Source: Bradyrhizobium sp. CER78
Lineage (GTDB): Bacteria > Pseudomonadota > Alphaproteobacteria > Rhizobiales > Xanthobacteraceae
Direction: 5' to 3'
DNA: 64,000 nt
Assembly (NCBI RefSeq): GCF_029846235.1
Contig: NZ_JARVWP010000024.1
Location: 40,317 to 104,316, forward strand
Positions 18,293 to 26,999 of the stretch are shown here, piece by piece. The translations under genes were made by a program, and so were the position numbers. Numbering within the stretch: the first letter of the stretch is position 1; every line of letters begins with the position of its first letter. Below the pieces are notes generated by a model. It worked only from the letters and a program-made list of their open reading frames with translations, was not told where the DNA came from and made no database searches.

Positions 18293-19126
18293 ATGCGGGA
18301 ACTTGCCGGAAAAGCCGCTTTTGTCACCGGCGCGGCCAGCGGAATCGGACTGGCCATGGCAACCGCGTTCGCGCGCGAGGGCATGAAGGTGATGCTCGCC
18401 GACATCGAAACCGGCGCGCTCGACCAGGCCGTCGCTGCGCTGCGCGCCGGCGGCGCAGATGTCCGTGGCGTGGTGTGCGACGTCTCTGACCCCGGCAGCG
18501 TCGACGGCGCGGCGCAGGCCGCGTTCCTCGCTTTCGGGAAGGTCCATGTCGTCTGCAACAATGCTGGCGTCGCAGGTGGCGGCGGCATCGACCAGATCTC
18601 CGTCGACGACTGGCGCTGGGTGATCGACGTCAATTTGATGGGCGTGGTGCATGGCATCCGGAGCTTCCTGCCGCACATCCGCGCGCACGGCGAGGGCGGC
18701 CATATCGTCAACACGGCGTCGATGGCCGGCATGAATGCGGGGCTCGGCTTGAGCCCGTATTCGGCGTCCAAATTCGCCGTCGTCAGCCTCTCCGAAGGAC
18801 TTGCCATGCAGCTCAGGCCGCTCGGGATCGGCGTCAGCGTACTCTGTCCGAGTTTTGTGCAGACCCGGATCGGCGAGAGCGGGCGCAACCGCCCGGAGCA
18901 ATACGGCCCGCCGCGCCAGCACGCTCCGGACAGCCCCGCAGCCGCGCTCATCGCCGAGATCGCGCGCCGCCTGGAGGCCGGTCTCGACCCGTCGTTGGTT
19001 GCTGCTAAGGTGCTGGCCGCGATCCGCGACGACCAGTTCTACATTTTCACCCACCCTGGGATGAGAGCCGAGGTCGAGGACCGTTTTGCGGCGATTTTGG
19101 CCGCGATGGACGCCGTTTCGGCCTAA
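18293..19126 (+). CDS. Short-chain dehydrogenase/reductase
   Basis: NAD(P)-dependent SDR of 277 residues with the cofactor motif TGAASGIG (about residues 12-19), NNAG at about 87-90, and the catalytic Ser and YSASK triad around 139-156. D36 at the end of beta-2 (MLADIETG) suggests NAD preference. A strong AAGGAGG Shine-Dalgarno precedes the ATG at 18293. The C-terminal third has the extension common in the cyclohexanol/alcohol-type classical SDRs. It is divergent from gph and followed by rpiA after 107 bp. The substrate is unknown. Confidence 0.88.
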   Translation: MRELAGKAAFVTGAASGIGLAMATAFAREGMKVMLADIETGALDQAVAALRAGGADVRGVVCDVSDPGSVDGAAQAAFLAFGKVHVVCNNAGVAGGGGIDQISVDDWRWVIDVNLMGVVHGIRSFLPHIRAHGEGGHIVNTASMAGMNAGLGLSPYSASKFAVVSLSEGLAMQLRPLGIGVSVLCPSFVQTRIGESGRNRPEQYGPPRQHAPDSPAAALIAEIARRLEAGLDPSLVAAKVLAAIRDDQFYIFTHPGMRAEVEDRFAAILAAMDAVSA

Positions 19127-19233
19127 AGACGGGCACGGATGGCGCTATTCCTGTCCGTGAATCGAGGCTAGATATGCGCCCGCCGGGCCGCCCGATGGCG
19201 CGCCCGTAACGGACAACCGAGGGGCTATCGGCC

Positions 19234-19932
19234 GTGGACATGGATGCACTGAAACGCCAGGCGGCGGCGCGCGCGCTCGAAGAGGTGCGCGACGGCATGA
19301 AGCTCGGGCTCGGCACCGGATCGACCGCCAAGCACTTCGTCGAGTTGCTCGGCGAGAAGGTCCGCGCCGGCATGAAGGTGATCGGCGTGCCGACCTCGGA
19401 GGCGACCCGGGCGGATGCGATCCGCTGCGGCGTGCCGCTGACCACGCTGGACGAGATCGACCATCTCGACCTCACCATCGACGGCGCCGACGAGATCGAT
19501 CCCGCGCTCAATCTGATCAAGGGCGGCGGCGGCGCGCTGCTGCGCGAGAAGATCGTCGCGGCCGCCAGTGATCGCATGATCGTGATCGCCGACGACAGCA
19601 AATGGGTCGAGACGCTCGGCCGCTTCCCGCTGCCGGTCGAGGTGATCCCGTTCGGGCTCGCCGCGACGCAGGCCGCGATGGCGCGGGCGTTCCGTGAGGC
19701 CGGCGTGTCCGGCCAAATGATCATCCGCAAGGGCAAGGACGGTCACGTTTTTGTCACCGATGGCGGCCACTGGATCCTCGATGCGCATCTCGGCCGGATC
19801 GGCGACCCGCCGCGTCTTGCGGGTCTGCTCAGTGTCATTCCGGGCGTGGTCGAACATGGCCTGTTCATCGGGCTTGGCAGCGTCGCCGTCCTGGCCGGCG
19901 CACAGGGAATTCGGGTTGTTGAACGGCGATAG
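19234..19932 (+). CDS. rpiA: Ribose-5-phosphate isomerase A
   Basis: Interconverts ribose-5-phosphate and ribulose-5-phosphate in the pentose phosphate pathway. The 232-residue protein shows the RpiA signatures LGTGSTAKHF (phosphate loop), TIDGADEID (catalytic Asp region) and IKGGGGALLREK (catalytic Glu and Lys). The start is a GTG at 19234 (MDMDALKRQ) with AGGGG upstream; an ATG two codons later is equally plausible. It precedes a DUF2059 gene by 23 bp and gor beyond, and probably shares a transcript with the former. Confidence 0.95.
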   Translation: MDMDALKRQAAARALEEVRDGMKLGLGTGSTAKHFVELLGEKVRAGMKVIGVPTSEATRADAIRCGVPLTTLDEIDHLDLTIDGADEIDPALNLIKGGGGALLREKIVAAASDRMIVIADDSKWVETLGRFPLPVEVIPFGLAATQAAMARAFREAGVSGQMIIRKGKDGHVFVTDGGHWILDAHLGRIGDPPRLAGLLSVIPGVVEHGLFIGLGSVAVLAGAQGIRVVERR

Positions 19933-19955
19933 CGCCGCAAGCAAGGAGACTTGGA

Positions 19956-20489
19956 ATGAAGCGTTTTTCGGGACTTTTGTCGGCAGCGGCCCTGGCGGCT
20001 GGACTGGCGCTCGCGGCGGCACCGGCCATGGCGCAGCAGCAATTGCCCCCCATGCCCAAGGTCAAGCAGTCGACCCCCGCGGCGATCGCGGCCGCCAAGG
20101 AAATCCTGACCATGAAGAACGTGGCGGTGATGTATTCCGGCGCCGTTACGGGAATCATCGAGAAGACCAAGACCGGCCTGCTGCAGCAGTACCTGAACTA
20201 CCAGAAGGATCTCGACGAGGTCGCGGTGATCGTCGCCAAGCAGTTCGCGGGCGGCGAGAAGGAGATCGGCGACGGCATGGCGCAGATCTACGCCGCCGAG
20301 TTCACCGAGCAGGAGCTCAAGGACCTCGTGACGTTCTACAAGACGCCGCTCGGCCAGAAGCTTTTGACCGCGGAGCCCACTGCAATCAACGGCTCGCTGC
20401 AATATATGCAGCAGTGGGCGCAGCAGTTCGGCGTGATCGTCAACGGCCAGTTCAAGGCCGAGATGAAGAAGCGCGGCAAGGATATCTAA
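19956..20489 (+). CDS. Exported DUF2059 protein
   Basis: A 177-residue periplasmic protein with a signal peptide (MKRFSGLLSAAALAAGLALA, cleavage at APAMA-QQ near residue 26). The DUF2059 helical domain contains the family motif FYKTPLGQKLL near residues 128-138. A Gln/Met-rich C-terminal half follows. An AAGGAGA Shine-Dalgarno precedes the ATG. It lies 23 bp after rpiA, so co-transcription is likely. The biochemical role of DUF2059 is unknown. Confidence 0.85.
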   Translation: MKRFSGLLSAAALAAGLALAAAPAMAQQQLPPMPKVKQSTPAAIAAAKEILTMKNVAVMYSGAVTGIIEKTKTGLLQQYLNYQKDLDEVAVIVAKQFAGGEKEIGDGMAQIYAAEFTEQELKDLVTFYKTPLGQKLLTAEPTAINGSLQYMQQWAQQFGVIVNGQFKAEMKKRGKDI

Positions 20490-20531
20490 GGATTTCCAAT
20501 GCGTTTTCGAGCGCTCTGATGCGCTCCGTGT

Positions 20532-20559
20532 GACCTCGCCCCGCTTGCGGGGCGAGGTC
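20532..20559. repeat. 28-bp palindrome between the DUF2059 gene and gor
   Basis: Perfect inverted repeat with a two-base centre (GACCTCGCCCCGC, TT, GCGGGGCGAGGTC). No T-run follows. The same architecture, in a related sequence, occurs at 28862-28883. It is a REP-like palindrome, possibly an attenuator or mRNA stabiliser ahead of gor. Confidence 0.65.
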
Positions 20560-20575
20560 GAAGAGAGAGGTACCC

Positions 20576-21961
20576 ATGGCCGAGTTTGACGTCGACCTGT
20601 TTGTCATCGGTGGTGGTTCGGGCGGCGTCCGTGCCGCCCGCATCGCCGCCAATTACGGCGCGAAGGTCATGGTGGCCGAAGAGTACCGGATGGGCGGCAC
20701 CTGCGTGATCCGCGGCTGCGTGCCGAAGAAGCTGTTCGTGATCGGCAGCCACGTCCATCAGGAGATCGAGGATGCGGCCGGCTTCGGCTGGAGCATCGGC
20801 CAGGTCTCGTTCGACTGGGCTACCCTCGTCGCCAACAAGGACAAGGAGATCGCCCGGCTCGAGGGCGCCTACACCACCAACGTCGAGAAGTCGGGCGCCA
20901 AGATCGTGAAGACCCGTGCGGTGCTGGAGGATGCCCACACCATCCGCCTCGCCACCGGCGAGAAGGTGACGGCGAAGTACATCCTGATCGCGACCGGCGG
21001 CGCGCCTAATCACGGGCCGGCCGTTCCCGGCATCGAGCACGTGATCTCGTCCAACGAGGCGTTTCATCTGAAGGAGCTGCCGAAGCGGATCGTGATCCAG
21101 GGCGGCGGCTACATCGCGCTGGAATTCGCCGGCATCTTTGCCGGCTTCGGCTCCGACGTGTCCGTGATTTACCGCGGCGACAACATCCTGCGCGGCTTCG
21201 ACGAGGACGTGCGTAAGCATGTCCGCGCCGAGATGGAGAAGCGCGGCATCACCATCATCACTGGCTCCACGGTGACCAAGGTCGACAAGCACGGCCGTGA
21301 TTTTACCGCGCATCTATCCGGCGGCTCGAGCATCGCCGCCGACCAGGTGATGTTCGCGATCGGCCGGCATCCCAACGTCGCCAATCTCGGGCTCGAGAGC
21401 GCAGGTGTCGCCATCAATCCCGCCAATGGCGGCATCCAGGTCGACGGCTGGTCGAAGACCTCGGTCGACAACATCTATGCGGTCGGCGACGTCACCCACC
21501 GCACCAATCTGACCCCGGTCGCGATCCGCGAGGGCCATGCCTTCGCCGACACCGTGTTCGGCAAGCGCCCGGTGCAGGTCGACCACGCGACGATCCCGAC
21601 CGCGGTGTTCTCGCAGCCCGAGGTCGGCACCGTCGGCCTGACGGAGCAGGAGGCGCGGGCGCAGTTTGCCCACGTCGACATCTACAAGACCGATTTCCGC
21701 CCGATCAAGGCGACGATGTCCGGCCGTGACACCCGCGTGCTGATGAAGCTCGTGGTCGACGGCGCGAGCGATCGCGTGCTCGGCTGCCACATCGTCGGCG
21801 ATGCCGCCGCCGAAATCACCCAGGCGGTCGCGATCGCGGTGAAGATGAAGGCGACCAAGGCCGACTTCGACGCCACGATCGCGCTGCATCCGACCGCGTC
21901 CGAAGAGCTGGTGACGATGCGCACCCCGACCGCGCGCCACGTTCGCCAGGCGGCGGAGTAG
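20576..21961 (+). CDS. gor: Glutathione-disulfide reductase
   Basis: FAD-dependent NADPH:glutathione reductase of 461 residues. It has the FAD dinucleotide fold GGGSGGVRAARIA, the redox disulfide C-x4-C in GTCVIRGCVPKK, the NAD(P) motif GGGYIALEFAGIF, the FAD ribityl motif YAVGDVT, and a C-terminal dimerisation domain with the catalytic His-Glu pair (ALHPTASEELVT). It maintains the cytosolic GSH pool. A GAGAGAGG Shine-Dalgarno precedes the ATG at 20576. The neighbours rpiA (NADPH-linked pentose pathway) and a DUF2059 gene precede it on the same strand; a REP-like palindrome lies between. Confidence 0.95.
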   Translation: MAEFDVDLFVIGGGSGGVRAARIAANYGAKVMVAEEYRMGGTCVIRGCVPKKLFVIGSHVHQEIEDAAGFGWSIGQVSFDWATLVANKDKEIARLEGAYTTNVEKSGAKIVKTRAVLEDAHTIRLATGEKVTAKYILIATGGAPNHGPAVPGIEHVISSNEAFHLKELPKRIVIQGGGYIALEFAGIFAGFGSDVSVIYRGDNILRGFDEDVRKHVRAEMEKRGITIITGSTVTKVDKHGRDFTAHLSGGSSIAADQVMFAIGRHPNVANLGLESAGVAINPANGGIQVDGWSKTSVDNIYAVGDVTHRTNLTPVAIREGHAFADTVFGKRPVQVDHATIPTAVFSQPEVGTVGLTEQEARAQFAHVDIYKTDFRPIKATMSGRDTRVLMKLVVDGASDRVLGCHIVGDAAAEITQAVAIAVKMKATKADFDATIALHPTASEELVTMRTPTARHVRQAAE

Positions 21962-22292
21962 GGATGGTCCGCGCAAAGCAGCCGGCTCTGATCCTCGATC
22001 AGGAAACGAGGCCTGCCTGACAGCCCAACGCCGCCCGCTTAAAATGCCTGCGAGCGGCGCTGTCTCTAGCCCCAGGAGGGTCGTGGCAAAATCCTGATGA
22101 GGGTTGGTCTGCGTGGAGCCGCAAAGGTTTCATACCTCCGAAGGGGTAGCTTGCCGCCGCAACATGGAGCGCGTTGCCGCAGAACATGCTCCTTCGCTGC
22201 GGCCATTCGTTCCGATGCAGAAGAAATTAGGGCACCCTTGCTGACATGCATATGTGAATGCTGCCGGGCCTCTACGGGCTCAGACTGCGGGC
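21962..22292. other. Gap after gor with no recognised feature
   Basis: These 331 bases contain no ORF with plausible codon use or start signals and no clear terminator. Confidence 0.45.
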
Positions 22293-22400
22293 ATGTTCCG
22301 ACCGGATCACATGGACAGCTTGGACTACGGCTTCCTCGGCTTTGCCGGGGCGTCGTTCATCGCCCTCATCGTCGGCGTGGCCTGGCTGCTGATCGCGTGA
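22293..22400 (+). CDS. Possible 35-residue single-pass membrane peptide
   Basis: A short frame starting with ATG at 22293 and ending TGA at 22400. It encodes a polar N-terminus (MFRPDHMDSLDYG) and one hydrophobic helix (about residues 15-35, rich in Ala, Ile, Val, Leu). An internal ATG at 22311 would give 29 residues. The composition is that of a genuine membrane peptide rather than random GC-rich sequence, but no Shine-Dalgarno is clear and I know no family. Confidence 0.35.
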   Translation: MFRPDHMDSLDYGFLGFAGASFIALIVGVAWLLIA

Positions 22401-22635
22401 CGCTTCGACTTCATTGGTGAGAACTTTGGCCTCAGCCCGTGCCCCCCTTGGCTGGGGCCTTTCCTTGGGCTCGCTCAAATCAAGTCCAGTTTCAGGCCAA
22501 TGGCCCGCGCCATGGGCTTGTGCACAGATGGCGCGTGCTGTTGGCAGTGCGGCATCTCGCGCGCCTTGGAACCTTGCGCTATGCTGGCTGTTCCACTCTC
22601 AAACAGTTTGATGTCTCAAATTGAGGGAGCCGCCC

Positions 22636-22845
22636 ATGAGAGGTCCCACCGAGCAGGAGATCCGGACCCGCGCCTACGAGCTGTGGAAGGACGCCGGCGA
22701 GCCGCGAGGCCAGATGGATCAGCTCTGGTATAAGGCCGAACGGGAACTGCTGGAGCGCAAGGCCGCCAACGGCGAAACGCATTGCGATATCAACGGGCAC
22801 AACGAGCCGACACCATATCCGGCGAAGTTGAGGGGCGTGCATTGA
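22636..22845 (+). CDS. DUF2934 domain protein
   Basis: A 69-residue cytoplasmic protein that matches the DUF2934 pattern: EQEIRTRAYELWKDAGEP followed by a W-x2-AE-x-EL stretch. The ATG at 22636 is preceded by GAGGGAG; a TTG 15 bases earlier is unlikely. It is a single small helical domain found widely in rhizobia. The C-terminal 25 residues (CDINGHNEPTPYPAK) fall outside the domain. Function unknown. It precedes the cupin gene by 57 bp. Confidence 0.8.
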   Translation: MRGPTEQEIRTRAYELWKDAGEPRGQMDQLWYKAERELLERKAANGETHCDINGHNEPTPYPAKLRGVH

Positions 22846-22902
22846 GTGTGTCGCGCCGCTGAGCTAACGAGCCGGGCAAGCTGGCCCGGACCCGGAGGCA
22901 TC

Positions 22903-23256
22903 ATGAGCGACGCGATCGATCTCTCGCAGAAACTGTCGACGTTCTCCGACCACTGGTCGCCGCGCACCGTCGCGCAATTCAACGCCTGCGACGTCATGGT
23001 GGTGAAGGTGCAGGGCGAGTTCGTCTGGCACAAGCACGACGACACCGACGACTTCTTCCTGGTGTTGAAAGGCGTGCTCGACATCGAGCTGCGCGACCGC
23101 ACCGTCACGCTAACGGAAGGCCAGATGTACATCGTGCCGAAGGGCGTCGAGCACCGCCCCGTCGCGCGGGAAGAAGTGCATCTGTTGATGATCGAGCCGA
23201 CGGGAACGCCGAATACGGGGGATGCGGCGACGGCTGCGGGGCGGAAGGTGGTGTGA
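22903..23256 (+). CDS. Cupin-domain protein
   Basis: A 117-residue single-domain cupin. The metal-binding motif 1 is WHKHDDTDDFFLVLKG (two His and Glu/Asp positions) and motif 2 is MYIVPKGVEHRPVA with the last His. Only one canonical fold is present and no signal peptide, so it is a small cytosolic cupin. A CGGAGG Shine-Dalgarno precedes the ATG at 22903. It may be a metal-dependent isomerase or dioxygenase, or a sensor; the sequence does not decide. It sits next to the DUF2934 gene on the same strand. Confidence 0.85.
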   Translation: MSDAIDLSQKLSTFSDHWSPRTVAQFNACDVMVVKVQGEFVWHKHDDTDDFFLVLKGVLDIELRDRTVTLTEGQMYIVPKGVEHRPVAREEVHLLMIEPTGTPNTGDAATAAGRKVV

Positions 23257-23320
23257 GGGCGCGGGGCGGCGATCCCTGGGGCGCGAAGCTCAACGCGCCT
23301 GACATTGCCTCCACGGGAGA

Positions 23321-23914
23321 TCATTGCACCTTCACGTTCAGCGTACCGCCTTCGTTGACCACCTTGTCCAAGCCCTTCAGTATAGTCCCTTGGAGAGCGG
23401 CTAGCTCTGGCGCAACTTTCACCTCTATCGGGAAGCTGGCTTTCCCTCTCAATATCGCGGCCATGCCGATCTGTATGGCGTCAGCATCTTCGTTTCGGGC
23501 ACCGTGGCCTTGAGGGAAGTAGACGTTGTGCATTTGCGCCGAGTTGAACTTGTAGCCGACGTCATTGCCGATGGTTGTCAACAGATCAATCAATAGATCT
23601 GAGCGCTTTTGCTGCCAGACTTCATTGGCGGGTCCTGTGCTGCTGAGATGCTGGACGTAGGCCTCCCAAACGTCCACCACCTTCTTACGTTCATAAAAGT
23701 CGATAGGCACAGCGTTCAGCGCTTCCACATGGGCAGGGCTGAGTGCTGTAGCGCGTGTCGCCATCAATGTGCGGAAGACTGTGAGTTTGCGTGCCTGTTT
23801 CTCTCTTCCTGCCTCAAGCCACTTCTGGGCTTGCACCGCCAAGATCGGCCCTAACAGCGTAGCGGTGGCAATAACGATATCGCTAAATTTGATGAAGGTG
23901 TCCGCTTCTGCCAC
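23321..23914 (-). CDS. DUF6680-like membrane-anchored protein
   Basis: A 197-residue protein starting with a hydrophobic segment (about residues 8-27, FSDIVIATATLLGPILAVQA), then a charged helical region. The typical sequence KLTVFRTLMATRATALSPAHVEALN is split here as KLTVFRTLMATR and SPAHVEALN. I chose the GTG at 23914, which has GGGAGAGA upstream; the in-frame ATG at 24034 gives an unrelated basic leader. Base composition is visibly less GC-rich than the neighbours, and codon use differs, which suggests horizontal acquisition. The function of the family is unknown. Confidence 0.7.
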   Translation of the reverse strand: MAEADTFIKFSDIVIATATLLGPILAVQAQKWLEAGREKQARKLTVFRTLMATRATALSPAHVEALNAVPIDFYERKKVVDVWEAYVQHLSSTGPANEVWQQKRSDLLIDLLTTIGNDVGYKFNSAQMHNVYFPQGHGARNEDADAIQIGMAAILRGKASFPIEVKVAPELAALQGTILKGLDKVVNEGGTLNVKVQ

Positions 23915-24068
23915 GACTCTTCTCTCCCGAAAGCCTCTGTGGTCGCGAAGCTTGGGACGATAGGATGCAGATTGCCAAGGTAGAGGGCTCGCATATCCCC
24001 ACTTAAAAGTTGCTCTCCCGGACAACGCGATCACATTCTCGCAGGGACGACAGCGGAGAGTGTGGCCC

Positions 24069-24995
24069 TTACCCCTCCGCCTCGAGCCACTCCGCGGCGC
24101 CGCGCCACAGGGCGTCGCGGTGTTCGCTGCGGAAGAAGCCGAAATGGCCGATCTTCGGCACGCCGGCGTCCGCGGGACTGATCGCGATGATCTCAGGCGT
24201 GATCGAGGTGAACGCGGAGCAGAGCAGTTCGACCGCCGGCCGCGTCGCCCAGGTGTCGTCGGTGATGGTGAGCGCGCGGAGCTTGCCCTTGAAGTTCGGA
24301 AAATTCTCGCGCGCCGTCAGCGTGGCATCGTCGAGCAGATAGCGTTCGCGCATCACCCAGCCGCGCCATTGCTCGAACACGCCGCGCGGCAGGTCCATGC
24401 CGAGGCCGGCCCAGCCCGGCACATAGCCGAGCGTGCGCGCCAGCGGCAGGCCGATGCCGTTCATGAAGGCGACGACGCGGTAGCGCTCGGGCGAGGCCAT
24501 CAGCTTCCAATGCGCGGCCTGCGAGGCGATCAAGAGCGCGCGCGGGATCTCGGCGTTGTTCGGCAACAGGCCGAGCGCCTGGCCGCCGAAGGAGTGGCCG
24601 ACATAGGCAAAGGGCAGGTCGCGGTAGCGCTCGCGCATCCAGTGCACGGCGGCGGTGGTGTCGAGCGCGGCCCAGTCCGCCATCGTGGCCTTGAAGCCGG
24701 CCAGCGACTTCTGCTTGTTCAGGCCGGTCGCCGCCATCGGCCTGCTATCGCCGGTGCCGCGGTAATCGTAGGTCAGGACCGCCGAGCCGCGGCGGGCGAG
24801 GTAGCCGGCGAAGCCGCGATAGACCTTGCGGGGCACGGCGGTCGCCGAGTTGATCAGGACGGCGTGGAGCTTCTTAGCCCGGGGCAGGAACAGCGTCGCG
24901 GCGAGCGGATAGCCGTCCGCGGCCGGCACGACGATGTCGTCGCTAAAAACGTCGTCCAGCGCGGCGGCGGCCACGGCGATTTCCCCGGCATTCAT
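24069..24995 (-). CDS. Alpha/beta hydrolase
   Basis: A 308-residue serine hydrolase fold. The nucleophile elbow is GHSFGG, with an oxyanion-side motif in LINSATAVPRKVYRGFA. The acid and His are probably in the C-terminal part (ISPADAG, GHFGFFRSEH). It resembles the predicted alpha/beta hydrolases of the YbhA/UCP037442 group that act on small esters or acyl groups. The start at 24995 (MNAGEIAVA) is preferred; an ATG at 25034 adds 13 residues. It is divergent from aroG. The substrate is unknown. Confidence 0.85.
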   Translation of the reverse strand: MNAGEIAVAAAALDDVFSDDIVVPAADGYPLAATLFLPRAKKLHAVLINSATAVPRKVYRGFAGYLARRGSAVLTYDYRGTGDSRPMAATGLNKQKSLAGFKATMADWAALDTTAAVHWMRERYRDLPFAYVGHSFGGQALGLLPNNAEIPRALLIASQAAHWKLMASPERYRVVAFMNGIGLPLARTLGYVPGWAGLGMDLPRGVFEQWRGWVMRERYLLDDATLTARENFPNFKGKLRALTITDDTWATRPAVELLCSAFTSITPEIIAISPADAGVPKIGHFGFFRSEHRDALWRGAAEWLEAEG

Positions 24996-25146
24996 GCTAT
25001 GCTCTACCAAATGCGAATTCGGATTTTCTTGCAAGGGCTTGACGGAATTGCAGGAATCCTTCTAGCGGGAGGACGGAGGCCTGTGTATAAGCCGGCTTTC
25101 CTTATGCCCGCGATTAAGTTGCGGTTTTTGCTCAGGAGTTGACCTC

Positions 25147-26535
25147 ATGTCCGAGCGGTGGACACCCGATAGCTGGCGCGCCAAGAAGGTGCTGCAGGTG
25201 CCCGATTATCCCGATGCCAAGGCATTGGCCGATGTCGAGGCCCAGCTGGCGACCTTTCCGCCGCTGGTGTTCGCGGGCGAGGCGCGCAGCCTGAAGAAGG
25301 CGCTGGGCCGGGTGGCCGCGGGCGAGGCTTTCCTGCTGCAGGGCGGCGACTGCGCCGAGAGCTTTGCCGAGCACGGCGCCAACAACATCCGCGACTTCTT
25401 CCGCGTGCTGCTGCAGATGGCCGTGGTCATGACCTATGCCGGCGCGCTGCCGGTGGTGAAGGTCGGCCGCATCGCCGGGCAGTTTGCCAAACCGCGCTCG
25501 TCGCCGACCGAGAAGCAGGGCGACGTCGAGCTGCCGAGCTATCGCGGCGACATCGTCAACGACATCGCCTTCACCGCGGAAGCGCGCATCCCCGATCCGC
25601 AGCGCCAGCTGATGGCCTATCGCCAATCCGCGGCGACGCTGAACCTGCTGCGCGCGTTCGCGACCGGCGGCTTCGCCAATCTCGGCAGCGTGCATCAGTG
25701 GATGCTCGGCTTCCTGAAGGATTCGCCGCAGTCCCGCCGCTACAAGGAACTCGCCGACCGCATCTCGGACGCGCTGAACTTCATGCGCGCCTGCGGCCTC
25801 GATCTCGAAAGCCATCCGGAGCTGCGCGCAACCGATTTCTACACCAGCCACGAGGCGCTGCTGCTCGGTTACGAGCAGGCGATGACGCGGGTCGATTCCA
25901 CCACCGGCGACTGGTATGCGACCTCCGGCCACATGATCTGGATCGGTGACCGCACCCGTCAGCTCGATCACGGCCATGTCGAATATTTCCGCGGCATCAA
26001 GAATCCGATCGGCCTGAAATGCGGCCCGTCGCTCAAGCCGGACGAACTGCTGAAGCTGATCGACATCCTCAATCCCGACAACGAGCCGGGACGCCTGACC
26101 CTGATCAACCGCTTCGGGGCCGACAAGGTCGGCGACCATCTGCCCGGCCTGATCCGCGCCGTGCAGCGCGAGGGCCGCGTCGTGGTCTGGTCGTGCGATC
26201 CGATGCACGGCAACACCATCACCTCGACCACGGGCTACAAGACGCGGCCGTTCGACCGCGTGCTGTCGGAGGTGAAGGCGTTCTTCCAGATCCATGCGGC
26301 CGAAGGCACCCATGCCGGCGGCGTGCATCTGGAGATGACTGGGCAGGACGTCACCGAATGCATCGGCGGCGCGCGCGCCATCACCGATGAGGACCTCAAC
26401 GACCGCTATCACACGGTCTGCGATCCCCGTCTCAACGCCGAACAGTCGATCGACATGGCCTTCCTGATCGCCGAGCTCTTGAAGCAGGAGCGTGCCGGCA
26501 AGGTCAAACCGATGCCGGCCGCCGCGGGGTTGTGA
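25147..26535 (+). CDS. aroG: 3-deoxy-7-phosphoheptulonate synthase, class II
   Basis: Class II (plant/mycobacterial type) DAHP synthase of 462 residues that condenses phosphoenolpyruvate and erythrose-4-phosphate, the first committed step of the shikimate pathway. Family motifs include QGGDCAESF, KVGRIAGQFAKPRS, GLKCGPS, VWSCDPMHGNT and GGVHLEMTGQDVTEC. The metal ligands (Cys in GGDC, His in MHGN, Glu in LEMTG, Asp near the C-terminus) are present. AGGAG precedes the ATG at 25147 by about 9 bases. It is monocistronic or followed by dgkA after 43 bp. Confidence 0.96.
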   Translation: MSERWTPDSWRAKKVLQVPDYPDAKALADVEAQLATFPPLVFAGEARSLKKALGRVAAGEAFLLQGGDCAESFAEHGANNIRDFFRVLLQMAVVMTYAGALPVVKVGRIAGQFAKPRSSPTEKQGDVELPSYRGDIVNDIAFTAEARIPDPQRQLMAYRQSAATLNLLRAFATGGFANLGSVHQWMLGFLKDSPQSRRYKELADRISDALNFMRACGLDLESHPELRATDFYTSHEALLLGYEQAMTRVDSTTGDWYATSGHMIWIGDRTRQLDHGHVEYFRGIKNPIGLKCGPSLKPDELLKLIDILNPDNEPGRLTLINRFGADKVGDHLPGLIRAVQREGRVVVWSCDPMHGNTITSTTGYKTRPFDRVLSEVKAFFQIHAAEGTHAGGVHLEMTGQDVTECIGGARAITDEDLNDRYHTVCDPRLNAEQSIDMAFLIAELLKQERAGKVKPMPAAAGL

Positions 26536-26539
26536 TTTG

Positions 26540-26582
26540 GGGCAGGCGAGTTGGGGGCAGTGACTTGAGGGCAGTGACTTGC
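26540..26582 (+). repeat. 14-bp tandem repeats spanning the dgkA start codon
   Basis: Two copies of GGGCAGTGACTTG(A/C) at 26555-26568 and 26569-26582, preceded by a diverged copy at 26540-26553 (GGGCAGGCGAGTTG). The last copy contains the TTG start codon of dgkA. Slippage here could change spacing or the start site. Confidence 0.65.
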
Positions 26583-26932
26583 TGAGGTTCTGGCGAGCCA
26601 CCATCAACTCGCGCAACGGGCTGGCATTCGCCATCCGCTCGGAGCAGGCGATCCGCGAGGAGGTGGTGGCGCTGGTGCTGTCGCTGCCGCTGGCCTGGCT
26701 GGTCGGCGCCACCGTGATGCGCCGGGTCGAGCTGGTCGCGACCGTGGTGCTGGTGCTGGTGATCGAGCTGCTCAACACCGCGATCGAGAAGCTCGCCGAC
26801 CGCCTGACCATGGATCACGACCCGCAGATCGGGCGGGTCAAGGACATGGGCTCCGCCGCCGTCGGCGTCGCGCTTGTGATGGCCGGGCTGTTCTGGCTGT
26901 TCGCTCTCGCCGAGCGCTTGGGTGCATTCTGA
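26579..26932 (+). CDS. dgkA: Diacylglycerol kinase (DgkA family)
   Basis: Small integral-membrane kinase of 117 residues that phosphorylates diacylglycerol to phosphatidate, recycling lipid turnover products. It has the N-terminal amphipathic RATINSRNGLAFAIRSE stretch and three hydrophobic helices. The family signature ELLNTAIEKLAD includes the catalytic Glu region. The start is a TTG at 26579 (MLRFWRAT); an in-frame TGA lies upstream, so it cannot be extended far. The TTG falls inside a tandem repeat. It follows aroG by 43 bp. Confidence 0.92.
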   Translation: MLRFWRATINSRNGLAFAIRSEQAIREEVVALVLSLPLAWLVGATVMRRVELVATVVLVLVIELLNTAIEKLADRLTMDHDPQIGRVKDMGSAAVGVALVMAGLFWLFALAERLGAF

Positions 26933-26935
26933 TCC

Positions 26936-26984
26936 GAGCATGATCCGGAAAAGTGGTAACCGGTTTTCCGATCAAATCATGCTC
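26936..26984. repeat. GCATGAT-type interspersed repeat, copy 1
   Basis: A 49-bp element with outer inverted repeat GAGCATGAT/ATCATGCTC and the core CCGGAAAAGTGG...CCGGTTTTCCG. Related copies are at 37824, 39836 and (reverse) 41558. A perfect hairpin follows at 27000-27036. Confidence 0.85.
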
Positions 26985-26999
26985 AAAACAAACGACTGA

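Noticed and set aside
20532..20559. Rho-independent terminator before gor
   Set aside because: A strong hairpin, but no T-run follows on either strand and a similar palindrome occurs at 28862, so it is listed as a repeat.
26540..26582. Possible start of a CRISPR array
   Set aside because: Only two to three 14-bp units with no spacers and no cas genes in the window.
25132..26811. 559-residue minus-strand open frame
   Set aside because: Antisense to aroG, which is clearly the real gene.
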